Assembly: GCA_020047715.1 (NCBI GenBank) | Contig: JAIFNN010000092.1 | Location: 1 to 45,759, forward strand | DNA length: 45,759 nucleotides | Reading direction: 5' to 3' | Origin: Bacteroidota bacterium | GTDB taxonomy: Bacteria > Bacteroidota > Bacteroidia > Bacteroidales > GCA-2748055 | Shown here: positions 34,261 to 42,140 of the stretch, piece after piece | Layout: each line of letters begins with the position of its first letter | Numbering within the stretch: the stretch's first letter is position 1 | Translations under genes and position numbers: made by a program | The notes under the pieces: generated by a model | Told to the model about the DNA's origin: nothing | Databases searched by the model: none | What the model saw: only the letters and a program-made list of their open reading frames with translations

Positions 34261-35721
34261 TTAATTTTCCGTTATAACTATTGTTTTAGAGGTGCAAAAC
34301 TTCTTTGCTTCTATCGCGTCCGGATCATCATTAGCCTGCCCCGGTTTAGACTTTGCCTCCTCTGGGTTATTTTCAATAAACATAAGTTTAACAGTAATAG
34401 TGCCTGGAATCAGGTATTTATGTCGGATGGAGGCGTCCGTTCCTTTCTGCCCGTCGCCAAAATCCCAATAGTAATTACCCTTAATTTCTCCCCCGAAATA
34501 CGATTCCAAACCACTCAAAAGAATATCCTCACCTGTTTTGGCACTGTCGGGCATAGTAATGTAGGATTGGATAATCTTCTCAATATTCAATTCATACTCC
34601 GCCTGACTGAACAAGACTTCTTTTGTGAGTTTATCAATAACATTCAGACTCACCATAAAGCTTCCCGGGCCGGCAAAGCAATGTTGTGCTTCCATAGCCC
34701 GAATTTTTGAATTGTCGCCCAAATCCCACTCATATTGGTAGAGTGTGGTATCAAGTTCAACTGTGTTCTCTTCGAAAAACACAAAACAGTAATTGTTTTC
34801 GCGCTGCTGGCGGCACAATTCGAATTTCGGCATTGTTGAAGTGAATGTCCATATTTCCCGGGAACCACCACGGTTATTGGAGAAAAGCCCATTTTCAAAC
34901 TTCTCATCAATAAAATAGGTGTAGTCGTCGAAGTTTGTGTTAAAAGGAGCGCTCAATTTGACAGGTGATATCCACTTCCCTTTATAAAATTCGGAATAGA
35001 AGAGGTCATAGCCCCCAATGTTGTTATCATGCCCGTCGGAAGAAAAGTACAATCTCTCGGTTGCGTGAATGAAAGGATAGCGCTCGTTACCGGCTGTATT
35101 TACCCTTGGTCCCAGATTTTCGGGGGAGCCCCATTTGCCGTTCTGGTAGCGACTGACATAAAGATCATACCCTCCAAAACCTCCGGCACGGTCGGACGAA
35201 AAATATAAAACCGAGGCGTCTTTGTTAAAGCTGGGATAGATTGTATTTGCTTCCCTGTCGTTATGCTCGTATTCCTGTAAATTTCCCCAGCTCCCGCCCT
35301 GATTATCGGCAAAAAACAACCCGAATTTCGAAGTCGACCGAGAGGTTGTCTTCTCGTCAAAGCATTTTGAGAAAGCCATATAGTCGCCTTTCTCGTTGAA
35401 GCAAACAGGACCGTCGTGAAAATCGCTGGCTATCTCAAGACCGAATGGGGCCTGGTCACTCCATTTTCCCTTTTCATCTTTTTCGCTTTCTACTATTTTG
35501 AAAAAAGATTTATTATTCATATCAGTGCCCGTTTTGGGACCGGGAACAGGTCGGTTTGAGCAGAAAATCATTTTATTTCCCAGCATAACGGGTGCCACCT
35601 CATCATATTCACGGGTTGAACGAGGATGCTTTTTTGTATCGTAATAGCTTTGCGCAACAACAGGATAAACCATCGCTGACAATAGGGACAACACAAATGC
35701 TATTTTAACAAGCCTCCTCAT
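34261..35721 (-). CDS. Secreted PD40 beta-propeller and PKD-domain protein
   Basis: From the ATG at 35721 (a GTG lies just before it) the product is 486 aa with a signal peptide ending near YPVVAQ. Residues about 40-300 are PD40/WD40-like propeller repeats: VAPVMLGNKMIFCSNRP, YPSFNKDASVLYFSSDR, YPFIHATERLYFSSDG and GGYDLFYSEF. Two PKD-like domains follow: YQYEWDLGDNSKIRAMEAQH with FAGPGSFMVSLNV, and YYWDFGDGQKGTDASIRHKY. The first part resembles PorE-like proteins encoded with type IX secretion partners, but the OmpA peptidoglycan-binding domain of that group is absent. It abuts porP/sprF and likely forms part of the envelope complex for the adhesin. Confidence 0.88.
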   Translation of the reverse strand: MRRLVKIAFVLSLLSAMVYPVVAQSYYDTKKHPRSTREYDEVAPVMLGNKMIFCSNRPVPGPKTGTDMNNKSFFKIVESEKDEKGKWSDQAPFGLEIASDFHDGPVCFNEKGDYMAFSKCFDEKTTSRSTSKFGLFFADNQGGSWGNLQEYEHNDREANTIYPSFNKDASVLYFSSDRAGGFGGYDLYVSRYQNGKWGSPENLGPRVNTAGNERYPFIHATERLYFSSDGHDNNIGGYDLFYSEFYKGKWISPVKLSAPFNTNFDDYTYFIDEKFENGLFSNNRGGSREIWTFTSTMPKFELCRQQRENNYCFVFFEENTVELDTTLYQYEWDLGDNSKIRAMEAQHCFAGPGSFMVSLNVIDKLTKEVLFSQAEYELNIEKIIQSYITMPDSAKTGEDILLSGLESYFGGEIKGNYYWDFGDGQKGTDASIRHKYLIPGTITVKLMFIENNPEEAKSKPGQANDDPDAIEAKKFCTSKTIVITEN

Positions 35722-35724
35722 CAC

Positions 35725-36639
35725 TTAAAAATAAAATGGACTATCATCAACATTGGCTTTGTACTTCAACTCATAACGAATCATAATTTCATGGGATCCA
35801 TTCGAAAACTTTGATATCTCGCTAAATGAGTGGTCGTAAGCATACCCAATTTTCAGGGCTGCGTTTATCTGCACTTCGAGCATAAAAGTAAGGTCTTTAT
35901 TCGATTTATATGCGGTTCCCAACCAGAGCGCATCGTTTAAAAGTATAAAATGACTGGCAAACTGATACGAAACAAAATATTTATTGTAATCGATAAGCGT
36001 AACGGGTTTGAACTTGAAATTCGGGCCGAAATCAAATAGATAACCGGCAGTAAGGACATAATGGTAACTGCCCAAATCGAATTTGGCTTTTGTGGAATCG
36101 GACTTGCTCATGAAAAACGGCACAGCTAATCCCACGAAATATTTATTATTGTACAAGTAGGCACCGGCACCAAAGTTAGGTGCGAAACCGCTGCGGGGAA
36201 CAAAGGCAGGGTCGGTTGCCACCGGATCTTTGAGATTCAAATCCTTAAGTGTTTCTTTGAAAACATACCCCCCACCTTTAAATCCCAACGAGAGCCTCGA
36301 ACTTCCAAGCCACATCCTGTAGGCATAATTGAAATATAGACTATTGTACTGAACCGAGGGGATGGAGAAATTATCAAACATAATACCCAGGCCAATTTTC
36401 TCATTTTTAAGGGGAGAATGGGAGGCCAGGATCTGAGATACGGGAGCACCTTCAAAACCAAGCCACTGGGAGCGATGCATCAGTGTGGTGCTCATGGCTT
36501 CGCGGCTGCCTGCATACGCGGGGTTGATGATAAGCCCGTTATTCAGGTACTGATCCACGCTATGAATATAGGGTATATCCTGCGCTTGCACGGAAGAGCA
36601 AAACAGTAAAACAAAAGCTATATTAAAAAGTCTGCGCAT
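35725..36639 (-). CDS. PorP/SprF-family outer-membrane protein of type IX secretion
   Basis: PorP/SprF proteins are outer-membrane beta-barrels needed for surface delivery of adhesins with type B sorting domains, as SprF is for SprB in Flavobacterium johnsoniae. The 304 aa protein has a signal peptide ending at AQDIPY. The family start IHSVDQYLNNGLIINPAYAGS is present and then the MHRSQWLGFEGAPVSQI segment. Beta-barrel strands follow, ending in an aromatic residue (DDSPFYF). It lies 8 bases downstream of the adhesin gene, and its stop is directly followed by the PD40/PKD start, so the genes are coupled. Confidence 0.95.
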   Translation of the reverse strand: MRRLFNIAFVLLFCSSVQAQDIPYIHSVDQYLNNGLIINPAYAGSREAMSTTLMHRSQWLGFEGAPVSQILASHSPLKNEKIGLGIMFDNFSIPSVQYNSLYFNYAYRMWLGSSRLSLGFKGGGYVFKETLKDLNLKDPVATDPAFVPRSGFAPNFGAGAYLYNNKYFVGLAVPFFMSKSDSTKAKFDLGSYHYVLTAGYLFDFGPNFKFKPVTLIDYNKYFVSYQFASHFILLNDALWLGTAYKSNKDLTFMLEVQINAALKIGYAYDHSFSEISKFSNGSHEIMIRYELKYKANVDDSPFYF

Positions 36640-36647
36640 TTAATCCT

Positions 36648-39600
36648 CTAACGTTTTACAACTATATATCCCTTTTTATCAAAACTTTGTCCACGGTAAT
36701 CAACAATGAGCACATAATAATATGTACCGTCGGGAACATAATTCCCGGCCCCTCCCAAACTGGTAGTGCCATCCCAGATTACAACCTGGTTATTCAGCAA
36801 ATCCACTTCCGGTAAATCTTTCCGCACAATCTCACGGATAAAATTCCCCGAACTCGAAAACAACTGGAATTTGAAGTCCACTTCCTCATCGGCAAGCCCA
36901 ACTGCCCAAAGCTCATCGTTTACACCATCTTCATTCGGTGAAAAGCCATCGTACACAAGCAATTCTTTTCTCACTATTTTAACCGTGCGGAGACTTACAG
37001 GACAGGTACCGTTGGAAATGCTGTAGGTCAGGAATGTCGGATCGTCCTGATCCAGTTTGCTGATAGAAGTAGTAATTCCTGTTGTGGACGAAAGCTCGCC
37101 TGCACCTGAACTGATGCTCCAGGCAGGCACTCCCGTAACAACTTCGTCTGCTTTAAGGTTTTGATTATCGCTTATAAATACAATAAGAGTGTCACCTATG
37201 GCCGACTCCTGACTATTTGCAAATTTGTAAAGGTTTCTAATGGTGTCGGGGTTATTGTACAAAATAGCATCAATGAAAAGCGTGTCGCTCGGACAGTTTG
37301 CGATATCCTCAACATAAGCCAGGGATACCGAGGCAAAGTCTTTATCGGGGGAGTAAAGGGCTGTGAGAGTAATATCAGGATTTTTAAGTTGACTGGCAGT
37401 TATTCCGTTTGCATTCCATAAATGCCAGGAGGGCACTCCAAAACTCTTGTCAACAGAAACCAGAAGGCTGTTGGAACAAGACTCTATGAGGGTGTCGCTT
37501 GCTGAAATTAATCGAGGCTCAGGTGCAACAAATACCGTCAGCGGAAGACTTTCATTTAGCTTATTGTTTGTTGCCCGACAAGCCTTGGAATCGATAATGG
37601 AGAGGACTTTGAAATGGTACTCAATAAAACCGGGATCCAGATCAGGTTTACCGATAAGGGGCTGAATTGCCTTCGATCCGGTTTCAAAAGTGAAAATCTG
37701 TCCATCGCTAAAACTTACGGTATAAGGTAGCGCTCCCGATTCAACACTTATCGTAATAAAAGGGTAGTTCTTATTGGAGCATATAGAGTCCAGATCGGCG
37801 GTAAGGCTGGAAAGCTCCGGAAGATCAAGAGGCTCTACTCTAACGGGGAGTGAGGTACTTTCGCAGACCCCGGAGGTAACAAGTCTCTTGTAATACCGAA
37901 CGGTTTGGATTGCTTCGGTTAGGTATTTCGGATTGGATTTTTCTGCAGATTGACTTGCGTCCTCGTACGTGCCATCTGAAGTAGGACTCTCCTTCCATAG
38001 GTAAGAGTAGGAGGTTTCGTCTCCCCCGGTTAAAACGCCTGCCTGAAGCGTTGTGTCACTATCAAAACAGACCCACACTGTATCGTTGTTATTTATGCGA
38101 TTATTCTCAATACTCTTCTGCATGGTAAGGCTAATAATATTACTGGTATCCTTGCAAGTCGCTTTTAATCCCGATTCCACAATTCTGCGGTAATCAACCG
38201 AGGAGGCGATAACCGGAGTATTCAGTGAAATAGCTGTTTCGCCTGTGTTGGCCCAACTGTTTTCCGAGGTCATACTTTGCCAGGTATACAGATAGCTGCC
38301 GCTGCCATTCTCGGGAATATTGCCTGTAACATCGTCGGGCTCATCGCCTTCACACCAGGTTGTTTCGGGAATTGATATCAGGTTATTAGTAATTTCCTCT
38401 AAAATAGTAATTGTACTTACATCTGTTGTATCGTAGCATCGCTGGGATAAAACAGGATTTGTCCCGGAAGAAACGATCCTTCTGAAGTTTGAGGTGCTGG
38501 TGAGGATTCCCGGGATAAAGCCGGTTGCCACGGTTCCACCTGCTGCATCGGTGTTATTAACCTGCCAGCGGAAGGCATACGTGCCGTTCCCTCCTGAAAG
38601 GGCAGGGGAAGAGGCAGTGGTAGTTGCGCTAAGGGTGTCTCCTGGCAGCCCGGAGCATAATATATTTTGAGCTATTGGGTTGAGGATGTTATTGGAAATA
38701 TCGGGCATTACAGCAACTGTAAGCTTGGCGGACGTGTCTTTGCAAGTTTCGTTGGGACCTGAAATCACGATTCTGCGATAATTCATACTATTGCTTAAGG
38801 CAAGTGGGGGCTGGTAGTTCTCACTGGTAACCGCAGCCGACCATACTGTAGAAGCTGTGGTTTTTTGTTCCCATTTGTAGGTATAGGAAAGGGGCCCGGC
38901 ACCTCCGGCGGGTGGATTTCCGGTTAGTTGTGAAGGCGTTCGGGCGGTACAGATTTCCTGATCCGGACTTAAATTATTATTGGTAATCAAAGGGAGAACG
39001 GTAATTTTTATGCTGTTGCTGTTGCTCACGCAAGCTGTTTTTGCCGGCCCTGACATGGCAATTCTTCGGTACCAGGTAGTGTTTGTAAAGGGTAATGTGG
39101 GGTAAGATGCAGCAGCATAAACACTGTCGGCAGATGTAAAGGCGGCATCAGAAGATTTTTCCCATTTATAGCGATAGCTATTGTTGCCTCCCGAAATAAC
39201 CAGGTTTGGGGAGAGAGTCCCTGCATCGAGATTGGTGCAAACTGTTGCATCGCCAACAATGGAGTTATTGGAAATAACGGGCATTACGAACATCTCAACA
39301 ACATTGCTTGTATCGTAAAGCGCGGGAGCGTTGTAAACCGTTCTTTTATAGAAGGTCGTAACATTGGTTCCCGGAGGAGGCGTGTATGCAGCCTGGTCGA
39401 TGGTTCCAGCTGCGTCAACCCAGTTCACCGCATCGGCACTCTGCATCCATTTGTATACAAACACTCCGGTTCCTCCTGCAGGAGGAGCCGCGTTTATCGT
39501 TTGGGGAGGACTGCCGAAACATATTGTATCGGCATCGGGAATGTAGTTGAACAGAAACCCCCGTATCGGGATTTTAAGATCTCCCAATCTGGGTTTGAAG

Positions 39601-40934
39601 CCACCATCGGTAGCTCCCCGGGTACCCAGATTAGAGGAACCGGCCTTCCCTCTTGCAAGGTAAAATTCCGGACCTGTAAGGGTAGTCCTGTTATGCCAGA
39701 TAACTCCACTTCCACCGCCGCCGCCTGGCCCGCCTGGTTTAACTACTGAGTTATCAATACTGCCGCCGTGGCCCCCATTTACCCATAATTTTGGCTTATT
39801 GGGTGCAGGAACCGTATTGACATGAAGAATAATGGTGCCGCCGCCACCGCCGCCGCCTGCCCCGTATGTTGACAATTCAGAAACCGAATCGCCTCGCGCA
39901 TAAATATTTCCGTTCCCGATAAGGCTGTCGCATACAATAATAACAATGCCTCCTCCATTTCCGCCCGCGCTTGCACCAAAACCGGCAAGCATCTGTGAAG
40001 AAGTTCCACCGCCACCACCCAGAGAGATCCGGTTATCGGCACCGTAATAGAGTTCAAGTGGCCGGCCTCCTTTGCCTCCCATACCGGACACTGCTGCACA
40101 ATCGGAATACTCGTTACCACCCGATCCGCCTAATCCGCCATTGGCACCTCCGCCCCCACCCGAAAATCGTCCGTTGCCACCGCCTCCTCCATTTATGATG
40201 GCCCCATTGCCCCGGGTGATATCGTTGAAGGTGTTTGCAACTCCTTGACCCTTTGAAGCCGAATACACTGACTCTGAAGAGGTAAAATAAGCTTTGCTAT
40301 AATTGGTTGGATCGAGCGATGCACAGGTTCCCGTATAATCAAAATCGTCGGGAGCGGCACCCGGGAAGCCCTTGCCGTCAACATCGATATCGCTTTCAAG
40401 TTCTAGACCCTGTTTAACCATCAAGGCAAGTATCCCGCCTGTTTTTGTGGCTGTATCGTAGGGTAAACAAGTAAGGGTGCTGGTTACTTTAGCGCTTCGA
40501 TAAGTGGGGATTTTGATAACCTGCCCGTACTCCCCTGCAGAGAGTTTGTCAAAACCACCAAGAGTAGAATTTAAAAACAGAAGGTTTGAGGGAGCATCAA
40601 GACTGTCTAAAATAAAAATCGCATACTTGCCGGAATTCCGCTGAGCAGCCATTTTTCCTTCAGTGGAACCGGGGATAGTGATAAAATCTGCCCCAACCGT
40701 CATATGGATCAACACTGTGTCCCCGGATGCGAAGCCACTTGTGCTGTTTACCCTCAAAGAGTCAATATCCGAATCGTTTAGGCCATAAACCTCATCAATC
40801 CTTGCGGATACCGTGTTAATAACACCCCCAATATTTTCCTGACCGAAAGCATTGAAATCCGAAGACAAGAACAGGATGATAAATCCAGTTGTAATCCAAT
40901 GAGTTAGACGTATTACGATTCTCTTATGATCCAT
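36648..40934 (-). CDS. Large surface adhesin with type IX (gliding-type) C-terminal sorting domain
   Basis: The 1428 aa protein starts with a signal peptide (THWITTGFIILFLSSDFNAF). In order: an N-terminal beta domain; a Gly-rich block (about 245-415, with repeated GGGG runs); six Ig-like repeats of about 94 residues (about 465-1030); a beta-rich spacer; and a C-terminal domain of about 100 residues (DGFSPNEDGVNDELWAVGL, ending KKGYIVVKR). The last matches the gliding motility-associated, CHU_C (type B) domain used for outer-membrane passage by the type IX system. Cell-surface display is therefore likely. The binding target is unknown. The gene heads the adhesin cluster; its secretion partner porP/sprF is the next gene. 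Confidence 0.92.
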   Translation of the reverse strand: MDHKRIVIRLTHWITTGFIILFLSSDFNAFGQENIGGVINTVSARIDEVYGLNDSDIDSLRVNSTSGFASGDTVLIHMTVGADFITIPGSTEGKMAAQRNSGKYAIFILDSLDAPSNLLFLNSTLGGFDKLSAGEYGQVIKIPTYRSAKVTSTLTCLPYDTATKTGGILALMVKQGLELESDIDVDGKGFPGAAPDDFDYTGTCASLDPTNYSKAYFTSSESVYSASKGQGVANTFNDITRGNGAIINGGGGGNGRFSGGGGGANGGLGGSGGNEYSDCAAVSGMGGKGGRPLELYYGADNRISLGGGGGTSSQMLAGFGASAGGNGGGIVIIVCDSLIGNGNIYARGDSVSELSTYGAGGGGGGGTIILHVNTVPAPNKPKLWVNGGHGGSIDNSVVKPGGPGGGGGSGVIWHNRTTLTGPEFYLARGKAGSSNLGTRGATDGGFKPRLGDLKIPIRGFLFNYIPDADTICFGSPPQTINAAPPAGGTGVFVYKWMQSADAVNWVDAAGTIDQAAYTPPPGTNVTTFYKRTVYNAPALYDTSNVVEMFVMPVISNNSIVGDATVCTNLDAGTLSPNLVISGGNNSYRYKWEKSSDAAFTSADSVYAAASYPTLPFTNTTWYRRIAMSGPAKTACVSNSNSIKITVLPLITNNNLSPDQEICTARTPSQLTGNPPAGGAGPLSYTYKWEQKTTASTVWSAAVTSENYQPPLALSNSMNYRRIVISGPNETCKDTSAKLTVAVMPDISNNILNPIAQNILCSGLPGDTLSATTTASSPALSGGNGTYAFRWQVNNTDAAGGTVATGFIPGILTSTSNFRRIVSSGTNPVLSQRCYDTTDVSTITILEEITNNLISIPETTWCEGDEPDDVTGNIPENGSGSYLYTWQSMTSENSWANTGETAISLNTPVIASSVDYRRIVESGLKATCKDTSNIISLTMQKSIENNRINNNDTVWVCFDSDTTLQAGVLTGGDETSYSYLWKESPTSDGTYEDASQSAEKSNPKYLTEAIQTVRYYKRLVTSGVCESTSLPVRVEPLDLPELSSLTADLDSICSNKNYPFITISVESGALPYTVSFSDGQIFTFETGSKAIQPLIGKPDLDPGFIEYHFKVLSIIDSKACRATNNKLNESLPLTVFVAPEPRLISASDTLIESCSNSLLVSVDKSFGVPSWHLWNANGITASQLKNPDITLTALYSPDKDFASVSLAYVEDIANCPSDTLFIDAILYNNPDTIRNLYKFANSQESAIGDTLIVFISDNQNLKADEVVTGVPAWSISSGAGELSSTTGITTSISKLDQDDPTFLTYSISNGTCPVSLRTVKIVRKELLVYDGFSPNEDGVNDELWAVGLADEEVDFKFQLFSSSGNFIREIVRKDLPEVDLLNNQVVIWDGTTSLGGAGNYVPDGTYYYVLIVDYRGQSFDKKGYIVVKR
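37840..39540 (-). repeat. Six tandem Ig-like coding repeats in the adhesin
   Basis: Six diverged units of about 94 residues share the pattern I-x-N-N, an early Cys, Gly-rich middle, YxYxW, (Y/F)RRIV or YKR, SG, and a late Cys or CxDT. Examples are RRIAMSGPAKTACVSN, RRIVISGPNETCKDTS, RRIVSSGTNP, RRIVESGLKATCKDTS and KRLVTSGVCESTS. The two Cys could form one disulfide per unit. Boundaries are approximate. Confidence 0.75.
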
Positions 40935-41006
40935 TCAGTTAAAAATCTCCCATAAAAATAATAATTTATAAACGTTTGCAGCCTTTTTTCGGAAAAAATG
41001 ATGCAT

Positions 41007-42137
41007 TTATTTTCCAAACCGTTTCCGCCAACCGGTTTTAATCGTGTTTACAAATCTCCTTATATTCTCTCCTGTGATTGCGTGCTTGCGGGTTCCTGTT
41101 TCTCCCAGCAGAAAAGAATAGGCATGGAGTTTTGGTGCAGCCTCGGCCATAATATTGAACATTGCCATCAGTGGAACAATGGAAAACATTCCCGGTATCC
41201 CCCATACCATTCCCGCCCCAACAATCCCAAGGATTATCATCATGGGGTTCAGCCGTAAACTGCTTCCTACAATATTCGGCGTGAGGATATTGTTTTCGAG
41301 GGAATTTACAATCAGGAAAAAAATAGTGACCTGCACTGCAAAAAATGGAGTGTCGCCCGTCAGCAAAGCAAAGCCAACGGGAAATATCCCCCCGATAAGA
41401 ATTCCAAAATAGGGTATAAAAGCAAACAAGCCCGACACCACACCAAAAATAAGTGGATGTTCAAATCCGATATAATACAATCCCACGGAATTCAGGATCA
41501 TCAAAATAACCACCACAGTCGAAACGCCACCCATGTAGCGCGGAACAACGCTCGCAAAGCGGTTAAGCACATCAACCGCAATGGGGCGGTTTTCTTTCAC
41601 AACCATTTTCATTATGAAATAGGCGAGTTTCGTGCGGTAATAAAGAAAAAGGAACATATAAATCGGTAATATGGCAAGGCGAAAGAGGGTTCCGGTAATG
41701 TTCGAGAAAAGGCTGTTCATTGCCACGTTTCCCACTTCAAATAGGTGCTTTACACGGGTTCGCAGAAAATCAGTAAGCCGGAGGTCTGCCAATCCAAACT
41801 CCTGCTCAATAAACGTCTCCATAGCATCGATGTTTGAAAGCGCCTTTTGCTTATAAAGGGGGAGGTTATCCAACAAATTTCCTGCCTGGTTGTAGATTGA
41901 AACAAGGGCAAATCCAACTATAAACACAAAAAACGCAATACCGATCAGGCTCGCAGGGATTCGGGGGAGGCCCTTCTTTTCGAAAAAGTTCGCTATTGGA
42001 TATACCAGATACCCAAACAAAACACCCAAAACAATAGGATACAGGAAATCCTTTGCCTGTATGATTGCATAAAAGAAAAGTATGATCAACAGTAGTACGT
42101 ATGTAAACTTTAAGTATAACGGGTTTTTGTTGTCCAT
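41007..42137 (-). CDS. AI-2E family membrane transporter
   Basis: The 376 aa inner-membrane protein matches the AI-2E (PerM/TqsA-like) family: MDNKNPLYLKFTYVLLLIILFFYAIIQ, YPIVLGVLFGYLVYPIANFF, a cytoplasmic hydrophilic block, then VVVILMILNSVGLYYIG, PLIFGVVSGLFAFIPYFG with the conserved IPYFG(P/I) segment, and NILTPNIVGSSLRLNPMMII with the family NPxxxxLGxxxxG region. Family members export autoinducer-2 or small ions or solutes; the substrate here is not predictable. It begins 3 bases after the histidine kinase stop, so the two are cotranscribed. The kinase may control or sense a related signal, but this is inference. Confidence 0.92.
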   Translation of the reverse strand: MDNKNPLYLKFTYVLLLIILFFYAIIQAKDFLYPIVLGVLFGYLVYPIANFFEKKGLPRIPASLIGIAFFVFIVGFALVSIYNQAGNLLDNLPLYKQKALSNIDAMETFIEQEFGLADLRLTDFLRTRVKHLFEVGNVAMNSLFSNITGTLFRLAILPIYMFLFLYYRTKLAYFIMKMVVKENRPIAVDVLNRFASVVPRYMGGVSTVVVILMILNSVGLYYIGFEHPLIFGVVSGLFAFIPYFGILIGGIFPVGFALLTGDTPFFAVQVTIFFLIVNSLENNILTPNIVGSSLRLNPMMIILGIVGAGMVWGIPGMFSIVPLMAMFNIMAEAAPKLHAYSFLLGETGTRKHAITGENIRRFVNTIKTGWRKRFGK

Positions 42138-42140
42138 ATT

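Noticed and set aside
34105-34710. Plus-strand 201 aa ORF between cluster genes
   Set aside because: Mostly antisense to the PD40/PKD gene and lacking any signal or motif.
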